From positions 1 to 15,570 of the forward strand of contig JBASCW010000115.1 of NCBI GenBank assembly GCA_049651845.1: a DNA stretch of 15,570 nucleotides, in the 5' to 3' direction. The notes under the pieces were generated by a model. It had not been told where the DNA came from. It ran no database searches and was given only the letters and a program-made list of their open reading frames with translations. Source of the DNA: RBG-16-66-20 sp049651845. Lineage in GTDB: Bacteria > Pseudomonadota > Gammaproteobacteria > Burkholderiales > SG8-39. Positions 7,089-13,432 of the stretch are shown here, piece by piece. The translations under genes and the position numbers were made by a program. Every line of letters starts with the position of its first letter. Position 1 is the first letter of the stretch.

Positions 7089-7665
7089 CCTGCTGCTGCT
7101 GGCCGTGGCGCTGGTCGCCTGCGGCAATCCAGAGGCACCGAAGTTCCGCGGCACCGACATCACGGGCGCCGATTTCGGCAAGGCGCTCGCGCTCACCGGG
7201 CATGATGGCAAGCCCAGAGTGCTTGAAGACTTTCGCGGCAAGCTGGTGGTGCTCACCTTCGGCTTCACGCACTGCCCGGACATCTGCCCGACCACGCTGG
7301 CCGACATGGCGGCCGCCGTCAAGTCGCTCGGGCCCGACGGCGCGCGCGTGCAGGTGCTGTTCGTCACGGTGGACCCGGAGCGCGACACGCCCGAACTGCT
7401 GGCGAAATACGTGCCGTCGTTCCACCCGGACTTCCTCGGCCTCGCCGGCGATGCCGCGGCGACCGAGCGCGTCGCCAAGGAGTTCAAGATCTTCTACGAG
7501 AAGCGTCTGGGCGGCGCGCCCGGCGCCTACACGGTCGACCACAGCGCGCAGAGCTACGTGCTGGATGCCGAGGGGCGGTTGCGCCTGGTCGAGCGCCACG
7601 AGCGCATCGCGCAGGACCTGGCGGCCGACCTGCGCACGCTGCTCGCGACCCGCAGCGGCCCCTGA
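7066..7665 (+). CDS. sco: SCO1/SenC copper chaperone lipoprotein
   Basis: SCO proteins are periplasmic copper chaperones and thiol reductases needed to load the CuA centre of subunit II. From TTG 7066 the product is 199 residues. It starts MTTIWRSSLLLLAVALVAC, a lipoprotein signal with the lipobox LVAC before G, so it is probably membrane-anchored through a lipidated cysteine. The thioredoxin fold carries the complete copper site: C70-P-D-I-C74 within FGFTHCPDICPTTLADM, and H159 in VDHSAQSYVLD. I chose TTG 7066 because it gives an intact lipoprotein signal, although it overlaps ctaB by 23 bases; a longer reading from 6997 has no signal. This is the last gene of the cox cluster. Confidence 0.93.
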   Translation: MTTIWRSSLLLLAVALVACGNPEAPKFRGTDITGADFGKALALTGHDGKPRVLEDFRGKLVVLTFGFTHCPDICPTTLADMAAAVKSLGPDGARVQVLFVTVDPERDTPELLAKYVPSFHPDFLGLAGDAAATERVAKEFKIFYEKRLGGAPGAYTVDHSAQSYVLDAEGRLRLVERHERIAQDLAADLRTLLATRSGP

Positions 7666-7671
7666 TCGCGT

Positions 7672-7685
7672 TTGACCTGCGTCAA
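7672..7685 (+). promoter_or_regulatory. FNR/Anr-type palindromic site
   Basis: TTGAC-CTGC-GTCAA is a perfect inverted repeat with the TTGAC/T-N4-A/GTCAA layout bound by CRP/FNR-family oxygen or NO sensors such as Anr, Fnr and Dnr. It lies just after the sco stop and about 100 bp upstream of a small ORF read in the same direction. If it acts at -41.5, transcription would start near 7720, with only a weak -10 match (TACGGT, 7707-7712). Regulator identity and target are inferred. Confidence 0.5.
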
Positions 7686-7718
7686 CCACGCCTTCGGCGG
7701 TGGGAGTACGGTTTTCTC

Positions 7719-7994
7719 GTGTGCGGGCTGCCGTCCGGGCCGGACGGCTGCAGCGCATCTCGCCGACTTGGGAGCACGCCGTGGATACGCAGGCAGGCGC
7801 TCGCCCAAGCCGCGGCCGAGAATTCGGCAATCTCGCTGCCGGGATCGACGGAACCGATGGTGGCGGCGATGCAGTCGGCGATCAATGCCGCGCGCAAGGC
7901 GAATGAGTCCTTCGCCAGCGCCCTGATCGGTGCGGCTGCGCCGGCCGGCGCGAAGAAAGCCAACAAGGGCGCGCACGCGCGCCCTGGCGGCTGA
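7719..7994 (+). CDS. Small phasin-like ORF, probably frameshifted at its 5' end
   Basis: The frame ending at TGA 7992-7994 shows strongly GC3-biased coding from about 7797. It gives ALAQAAAENSAISLPG, then a segment with EPMVAAMQSAINAARKANESFASAL and a basic Ala/Lys-rich tail. That resembles the C-terminal helix of PHA granule-associated phasins, though the match is from memory and modest. Upstream codons in this frame (7719-7796, GTG start) look non-coding, with TCT, CGA, CTT and ATA. The best start is GTG 7781, 6 bp after GGGAG (7770-7774), but it is in another frame and stops at 7906. Removing one copy of the GCAG tandem repeat at 7789-7796 joins VDTQ directly to ALAQ and gives an intact 69-residue protein. 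Boundaries are therefore uncertain. Confidence 0.45.
   Translation: MCGLPSGPDGCSASRRLGSTPWIRRQALAQAAAENSAISLPGSTEPMVAAMQSAINAARKANESFASALIGAAAPAGAKKANKGAHARPGG
7730..7748 (+). other. GC-rich hairpin in the leader of the small phasin-like ORF
   Basis: GCCGTCCG and CGGACGGC form a perfect 8-bp stem around a GGC loop, between the FNR-type site and the Shine-Dalgarno GGGAG at 7770. No T-run follows, so it is not a standard intrinsic terminator. It may be a leader structure or a weak transcription barrier after sco. Confidence 0.35.
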
Positions 7995-8004
7995 TCGGGA
8001 AACT

Positions 8005-8907
<903 letters not shown>

Positions 8908-8930
8908 CTCTAGCCTCCTAGCTAAAGAAC

Positions 8931-8960
8931 ATTTTAGCACTCTCGAGTTTAGAGTGCTAA
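8931..8960 (-). promoter_or_regulatory. rpoH promoter embedded in the CIRCE operator
   Basis: On the minus strand, -35-like TTAGCA (plus 8955-8960) and -10-like TAAAAT (plus 8931-8936) are 18 bp apart, and TGC before the -10 makes an extended -10. Transcription would start near 8924, leaving a leader of about 17 nt that holds the AGGAGG site. The -35 half lies in one CIRCE arm and the -10 borders the other. Confidence 0.5.
8934..8960. promoter_or_regulatory. Perfect CIRCE element (HrcA operator) upstream of rpoH
   Basis: The 27-bp inverted repeat TTAGCACTC-N9-GAGTGCTAA matches the CIRCE consensus at every arm position and has the canonical 9-bp spacer. CIRCE is the operator of the heat-shock repressor HrcA, usually found before groESL or dnaK/grpE operons. 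Here it lies in the 92-bp gap between ftsX and rpoH, ending 26 bp upstream of the rpoH start codon and covering its probable promoter. It implies HrcA repression of sigma-32 synthesis at normal temperature. No hrcA gene is in the window. Confidence 0.93.
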
Positions 8961-8999
8961 CCCTCCTCGAGGTTCCGCCAAGGCATCGCTCGAGACTAT

Positions 9000-9908
9000 C
9001 TACCGTGGCTCTATTTCAAGTAAGTATTTGCTAACTGACAAATAGGCGCCGAACCAGCCCAGGCCCGCCGAGAAGAGCACCACGGCGAGGGCATCGCCCG
9101 GGGCGAGGAAGGCCAGGCGATAGCCCGAGCCATAGCTTGCCGCGAGCTCGGCAATGCCGACGTTGAGCGCGGCGAGGCTGCCCCAGAGGATGGCCAGCGC
9201 AAGCGCGCCGCCCGCGAGGCCCTGCAGCGCGCCCAGGTAGAAGAACGGCCGCCGGATGAAGGCGTCGGTGGCGCCGATCAGCTTGGAAATCTCGATCTCG
9301 GCTCGCTGGGTGAGGACCTGCAGCCGGACGGTGTTGTAGGTGATCGCCACCAGGCCGAAGGCGAGCAGCGCCGCGAGCAGCGCGATCGCCAGGCGCGCGG
9401 TGCCCGCGAGCGCGCCCAGGCGCCGCGCCCAGGCCGAATCGGCCTGCACATGCGCGACGCCGGGCAGGGCGCGCAGCTCGCGGGCGAGCGCCTCGATCGC
9501 CGCGGCGTCCGCCGACGCCGGGCGCAGCACGAAGGCGTCCGGCAGCGGGTTGCGGCCGAGCGCGGCCACCACCTCGCCCAGGCCCTCGGTCGCCTGCAGC
9601 TCCTTGAGCGCCTGTTCGCGCGGCACGAAGCGCAGCGCGCGCAGGCGTGCATCGCCCTTGAGCTTCGCGCCGAGCGCCTCGGCGTCGGCGCGCTTGGCGT
9701 CGGCGCGCATGAACACCGACAGCTGCGGCTCGAGCACGGCGCCTGCGGTGGCGGCGCGCAAGCCGCCCAGTAGCGCATAGCCGCCCGCCGGCAGCGACAG
9801 CGCGATGCCGATCACCAGGGCATTGAGCGCGGCCGCCGCCTTTTGCGCGGCGATCTTGCCCAGGGCGGCCACCAGCGCCTGCCGGTGCTGGCGCAGCCAC
9901 GCGCTCAC
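9000..9908 (-). CDS. ftsX: Cell division protein FtsX (ABC transporter permease-like)
   Basis: FtsX is the membrane part of the FtsEX complex, which links the divisome to activation of periplasmic cell-wall amidases. The 302-residue protein has a cytoplasmic start, a first helix (about 25-50), a periplasmic domain of about 110 residues and three more helices in the C-terminal half. The family pattern TQRAEIEISKLIGATDAFIRRPF lies between helices two and three. Start GTG 9908 overlaps the ftsE stop by GTGA, typical of a coupled pair. The rpoH gene follows after 92 bp. Confidence 0.93.
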   Translation of the reverse strand: MSAWLRQHRQALVAALGKIAAQKAAAALNALVIGIALSLPAGGYALLGGLRAATAGAVLEPQLSVFMRADAKRADAEALGAKLKGDARLRALRFVPREQALKELQATEGLGEVVAALGRNPLPDAFVLRPASADAAAIEALARELRALPGVAHVQADSAWARRLGALAGTARLAIALLAALLAFGLVAITYNTVRLQVLTQRAEIEISKLIGATDAFIRRPFFYLGALQGLAGGALALAILWGSLAALNVGIAELAASYGSGYRLAFLAPGDALAVVLFSAGLGWFGAYLSVSKYLLEIEPR

Positions 9909-10558
9909 GCGACGATGCTTCCGTTCGCGAGGCGCAGCACGCGCCGCGCGAAGCGGCCGATCAGCGCCTCGTCGTGGGTGGCGACCAGCACCGTGACGCC
10001 GACCCGGTTGAAGCTGGCGAAGATCTCCAGCACGCCGGCCGCGGATTCGGTGTCGAGGTTGGCGGTCGGCTCGTCGGCGATCAGCACCGCGGGGCGATTT
10101 ACCACGGCGCGCGCGATCGCCAAGCGCTGCTGCTCGCCGCCCGAGAGCTGGATCGGGTTGGCGCGCTCGCGCGCGAGCAGGCTCACCTTCTCGAGCGCGG
10201 CGCGTACCCGGCGCGCGGCCTCGCGGCTGCTCAGCTCGCCGAACGCGAGCGGCAGCATGACGTTGTCGAACACGCTGCGGTCGTAGAGCAGCTTCTGGTC
10301 CTGGAACACCAGGCCCAGGTTGCGCCTCAGGTAGGGCACGGCGCGCTTCTTCAGCGCGCCCACGTTCTGGCCGTTGACCAGCACTGTGCCGCTGGTTGGC
10401 CGCTCGATCGCCGGGATCAGCTTGAGCAGCGTGGACTTGCCGGCGCCCGAATGCCCGGCGATGAACGCGAATTCGCCCTGCTCAAGCGTGAAACTGACGC
10501 CCCTGAGCGCCTCCTGGCCGCCGGGATAGCGCTTGGCGACGGCCGAAAAGCTAATCAA
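9905..10558 (-). CDS. ftsE: Cell division ATP-binding protein FtsE
   Basis: FtsE is the cytoplasmic ATPase partner of FtsX. The 217-residue protein has the complete ABC set: Walker A GHSGAGKS (35-42), a Q-loop at Q86 (VFQDQKLLYDR), the LSGGEQ signature (138-143), Walker B VLIADEP (158-164) and an H-loop in ATHDE (about 195). Length is normal for the family. The start is TTG 10558 (MISFSAVAKRYPGG), overlapping the end of ftsY by eight bases; no ATG is near. The protein is translated between ftsY and ftsX on the minus strand, as in many proteobacteria. Confidence 0.95.
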   Translation of the reverse strand: MISFSAVAKRYPGGQEALRGVSFTLEQGEFAFIAGHSGAGKSTLLKLIPAIERPTSGTVLVNGQNVGALKKRAVPYLRRNLGLVFQDQKLLYDRSVFDNVMLPLAFGELSSREAARRVRAALEKVSLLARERANPIQLSGGEQQRLAIARAVVNRPAVLIADEPTANLDTESAAGVLEIFASFNRVGVTVLVATHDEALIGRFARRVLRLANGSIVA

Positions 10559-11468
10559 TCAGCGCCTCCACGAACTCGCTGGCGACGAAGGGCCGCAGGT
10601 CGTCGATGCCTTCGCCGACGCCGACGAAGAGCAGGGGAATGGGCCTGGCCTTGGCGATGGCAAGTATGACGCCGCCCTTCGCGCTGCCGTCCAGCTTGGT
10701 GAGCACGAGGCCCGTGAGCACGAGCGCCTCGTCGAAGGCCTTAACCTGCGCGAGCGCGTTCTGGCCGGTGCCGGCGTCGAGCACGAGCAGCGTCTCGTGC
10801 GGAGCGCCAGGCATCGCCTTGGCGATCACGCGCTTTACCTTCTTGATCTCCTCCATGAGGTGCAGCTGAGTCGGCAGCCGCCCGGCGGTATCGGCGATCA
10901 GCACGTCGATGCCGCGCGCGCGCGCCGAGGCGACCGCGTCGAACACCACCGCGCCCGGATCGCCGCCTTGCTGCCCGATCACGGGCACGCCGTTGCGCTC
11001 GCCCCAGGCCGCGAGCTGCTCGCGCGCCGCGGCGCGATACGTGTCGCCGGCGGCGAGCATCACCTTGCGGCCTTCGTCCTGCAGGTACTTCGCGAGCTTG
11101 CCGATCGAGGTGGTCTTGCCCGAGCCGTTGACGCCGGCGACGACGATCACGCAGGGCTTGTGCGTGCCGAGTTTGAGCGCACGCTCCAGCGGCTGCAGCC
11201 GTTCGAGCACCGCCGCCTTGAGCACGCCCCTGAGCGCGGTGCCGTCTTCGATGCGCGCGGCCTTGGCGCGCGCGCGCAGGTCTGCGATGAGCGACTGCGT
11301 CGCCTCGACGCCGCAATCGGCCATGAGCAGAGCGGTCTCGAGCTCCTCGTAGAGCGACTCGTCGATCCGGCGGCGCGCGAGCAGCTCGCCGAGGTCCGCA
11401 TTGAGCACTGCGCGCGTGCGCGCCAGCCCCGCCTTGAGGCGCGCCGCCCAGGAAGCCGCTGCTAACAT
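10551..11468 (-). CDS. ftsY: Signal recognition particle receptor FtsY
   Basis: FtsY is the membrane-associated SRP receptor GTPase that targets ribosome-nascent chain complexes to the Sec translocon. The product is 305 residues from ATG 11468, or 309 from ATG 11480. It has a helical N domain (about 1-100) and a G domain with P-loop GVNGSGKTT (112-120), DTYRAAAREQL, DTAGR (193-197), TKLD (257-260) and the closing GVGEGIDDLRPF. The acidic N-terminal A domain of E. coli FtsY is almost missing, as in other short forms. Neither start has a good Shine-Dalgarno site. An extended open frame to 12002 is an overlap with rsmD, not part of the gene. Confidence 0.94.
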   Translation of the reverse strand: MLAAASWAARLKAGLARTRAVLNADLGELLARRRIDESLYEELETALLMADCGVEATQSLIADLRARAKAARIEDGTALRGVLKAAVLERLQPLERALKLGTHKPCVIVVAGVNGSGKTTSIGKLAKYLQDEGRKVMLAAGDTYRAAAREQLAAWGERNGVPVIGQQGGDPGAVVFDAVASARARGIDVLIADTAGRLPTQLHLMEEIKKVKRVIAKAMPGAPHETLLVLDAGTGQNALAQVKAFDEALVLTGLVLTKLDGSAKGGVILAIAKARPIPLLFVGVGEGIDDLRPFVASEFVEALID

Positions 11469-11474
11469 GGAGAA

Positions 11475-12053
11475 ATGCATTCTAACAAAGGGGTATTGCG
11501 CATCATCGGCGGCAAGTACCGCAGCCGCCGATTGAAGATTCCCGCCCGCCCCGATCTGCGGCCGACGCCCGACCGCGTGCGCGAGACGCTGTTCAACTGG
11601 CTCGGACAGGACCTGCGCGGGCTCGATTGCCTGGACTTGTTCGCCGGCAGCGGCGCGCTCGGCTTCGAGGCGGCCTCGCGCGGCGCGGCGCGCGTGACGA
11701 TGGTGGAGAAGGATCGCGTCGCGCTGGCCGAGCTCGAGCGCAGCCGCGCTGCGCTCGGCGCGTCGCAGGTCGAGGTTCAGCGCGGCGACGCGTTCGCCTT
11801 TCTCGCCTCGAGCCACTCGCGCTATGACCTGGTTTTCCTTGACCCGCCGTTCAGGCAGAATGCGCTGCCGGCGCTGCTTGCCGGGCTGCCGGCGCGGCTG
11901 CAGCCGGGGGCGCGCGTATATGTCGAATCGGATGTGCCGCTGGACGCGCCGCCTCCTTGGACGGAGCTGCGGCGCGCGCGCGCGGGGCAGGTGAGCTACC
12001 AACTACTGCGATGGGACGGACATGATCAAAGCGGTGTATCCGGGAACGTTTGA
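11475..12053 (+). CDS. rsmD: 16S rRNA (guanine(966)-N2)-methyltransferase RsmD
   Basis: RsmD methylates G966 of 16S rRNA using SAM. The 192-residue protein has the N-terminal signature LRIIGGKYRSRRL, the RPTPDRVRETLFNWL segment, the SAM-binding motif DLFAGSGALGFEA (54-66) and the catalytic DPPF (123-126). ATG 11475 is preceded by GGAG only two bases away. TTG 11496 would start at the conserved RIIGG but has no better site. The gene diverges from ftsY with touching start regions, and its end overlaps coaD by 32 bases, the usual rsmD-coaD pairing. Confidence 0.94.
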   Translation: MHSNKGVLRIIGGKYRSRRLKIPARPDLRPTPDRVRETLFNWLGQDLRGLDCLDLFAGSGALGFEAASRGAARVTMVEKDRVALAELERSRAALGASQVEVQRGDAFAFLASSHSRYDLVFLDPPFRQNALPALLAGLPARLQPGARVYVESDVPLDAPPPWTELRRARAGQVSYQLLRWDGHDQSGVSGNV

Positions 12054-12510
12054 TCCGCTCACGCGCGGACACGAGGACCTCGCGCGGCGCGCGAGCCGGC
12101 TGTTCGACCAGATCGTGCTCGGCGTCGCCGACAGCCGCGCCAAGCGCACCTTTTTCACGCTCGAGGAGCGTCTCGGCATCGCGCGCGAGGTGTTCGCCGA
12201 CGTGAAGAACCTGACCGTGGTCGGCTTCACCGGGCTGCTGAGCGAGTTCGTGCGCCAGCAGCAGGTGCCCGTCGTGCTGCGCGGCCTGCGCGCGGTCTCC
12301 GACTTCGAGTACGAGTTCCAGCTCGCCGGCATGAACCGCGACCTCTACCCGGCGATGGAGACCATCTTCCTCACGCCGGGCGAGCAGAACATGTTCATCT
12401 CCGCGACGCTGGTGCGCGAGATCGCGATGCTCGGCGGCGATGTTTCCAAGTTCGTGCACCCGGTGGTGCGCGCCAAGCTGGCCGAGAAGGTGAAGTCGCT
12501 CGGCGGCTAG
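12022..12510 (+). CDS. coaD: Phosphopantetheine adenylyltransferase (PPAT)
   Basis: CoaD transfers AMP from ATP to 4'-phosphopantetheine, the fourth step of coenzyme A synthesis. The 162-residue protein has the nucleotidyltransferase start AVYPGTFDPLTRGH, with TRGH (14-17) as the HxGH-type active-site motif, then RGLRAVSDFEYEFQLAGMNR and ISATLVREIAMLGGDVSKFVHP. Length is typical. ATG 12022 lies inside the end of rsmD, so expression is likely coupled. The gene converges with mutM; 43 bp separate the stops and contain a palindrome. Confidence 0.96.
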   Translation: MIKAVYPGTFDPLTRGHEDLARRASRLFDQIVLGVADSRAKRTFFTLEERLGIAREVFADVKNLTVVGFTGLLSEFVRQQQVPVVLRGLRAVSDFEYEFQLAGMNRDLYPAMETIFLTPGEQNMFISATLVREIAMLGGDVSKFVHPVVRAKLAEKVKSLGG

Positions 12511-12522
12511 GAGGGGGCCACG

Positions 12523-12540
12523 GGGGAACCCGGGTTCCCC
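12523..12540. terminator. 18-bp palindrome between convergent coaD and mutM
   Basis: GGGGAACCC followed directly by GGGTTCCCC is a perfect palindrome that can fold with a four-base loop on either strand. It lies between the stops of two converging genes, where a bidirectional terminator is expected. No T-run follows on either strand, so termination without Rho is doubtful. Confidence 0.35.
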
Positions 12541-12553
12541 TGTTCCGAGCTGC

Positions 12554-13363
12554 CTATCGCTGGCAGGAAGGGCAGAAATAGGTCGCGCGCTGCCCCTGGA
12601 CGACGCACCGGATCGCCGTCCCGCAACGCCGGCATTTCTCCCCCGCGCGGTCGTAGACCCAGGCGCGCCGCTGGAAATAGCCCTCGGCGCCGTCGCTGCC
12701 GACGAAATCGCGCAACGTAGAGCCGCCCGCCCGGATCGCGGTGCGCAGCGTGCGCTTGACCGCGGTGGCAAGGCGCGCGCAGTCCGCAACCGACAGGCGC
12801 CCGGCTCTGCGACGCGGATCGATGCCGGCGAGGAACAGGCTCTCGGAGGCGTAGATGTTGCCGACGCCGACGATGCGCCGGCCGTCCATGAGGAACGGCT
12901 TGATGCGCACGCGGCTCGCGCGCGTGAGCGCGTGCAGCCTGCGGCCGTCGAGCGCGCGCGACAGCGGCTCGATGCCGAGGTGGCGCAACAGCGGGTGCCT
13001 CTCGGGTGGCTGCGTCGTCCAGAGCACGGCGCCGAAACGGCGCGGGTCGCGCAAGCGCAGCACTTGTTGGCCGACGGCAAGGTCGAAATGATCGTGCTTG
13101 CCGGGCACGCTGCCCCGGGCGACCAGGCGCAGGCTGCCCGACATGCCGAGGTGCAGGATCAGATGGCCGTCGCCGCAATCGAGCAGCAGGTACTTGCCGC
13201 GCCGCTTGACGGAACGCACTTCGCGGCCCGCGAGCGCGCCGACCGCGCGCGGCACGCGCCAGCGCAGCCGCGGCTCGCGCACCACCACCGCGGCGATCGG
13301 GCGGCCGACCAGGTGCGGCTCGATGCCGCGGCGGGTGACTTCGACTTCCGGGAGCTCCGGCAT
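12554..13363 (-). CDS. mutM: Formamidopyrimidine-DNA glycosylase (Fpg)
   Basis: MutM/Fpg removes oxidised purines such as 8-oxoguanine and cuts the abasic site. The 269-residue protein keeps the catalytic N-terminus MPELPEVE (P2 is the Schiff-base nucleophile, E3 acid), K57 in KRRGKYLL, the helix-two-turn-helix segment GVGNIYASESLFLAGIDP and the C-terminal zinc finger with C244, C247, C264 and C267. I chose ATG 13363 because proline must follow the initiator methionine; an upstream ATG at 13426 would block catalysis. No clear Shine-Dalgarno site is visible. It diverges from the TPR gene. Confidence 0.96.
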   Translation of the reverse strand: MPELPEVEVTRRGIEPHLVGRPIAAVVVREPRLRWRVPRAVGALAGREVRSVKRRGKYLLLDCGDGHLILHLGMSGSLRLVARGSVPGKHDHFDLAVGQQVLRLRDPRRFGAVLWTTQPPERHPLLRHLGIEPLSRALDGRRLHALTRASRVRIKPFLMDGRRIVGVGNIYASESLFLAGIDPRRRAGRLSVADCARLATAVKRTLRTAIRAGGSTLRDFVGSDGAEGYFQRRAWVYDRAGEKCRRCGTAIRCVVQGQRATYFCPSCQR

Positions 13364-13387
13364 GGCGCGCGCGTGGGAGGCTTCGTC

Positions 13388-13432
13388 TTGTGCGTCGCAC
13401 CGAATATACCTACACTGAAAGCGCAATGTCCC
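13388..13432. promoter_or_regulatory. Overlapping divergent promoter candidates for mutM and the TPR gene
   Basis: On the plus strand, TTGTGC (13388-13393) and TACACT (13411-13416) are 17 bp apart and would give an almost leaderless transcript for ATG 13426. On the minus strand, GGGACA (plus 13427-13432) and TATATT (plus 13403-13408) are 18 bp apart and would serve mutM with a leader of about 33 nt. This AT-richer patch stands out from its surroundings, but each match is only four or five of six. Confidence 0.3.

Noticed and set aside
7781..7906. Independent 41-codon ORF from GTG 7781
   Set aside because: After the fourth codon its codon use and Gly/Arg/Asp content look non-coding, while the overlapping frame ending at 7994 is well biased; better explained by a frameshift.
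11851..13080. A 409-codon minus-strand frame across rsmD, coaD and mutM
   Set aside because: It crosses three well-supported genes and has low-complexity Ala/Arg/Ser composition, as expected of a GC-driven shadow.
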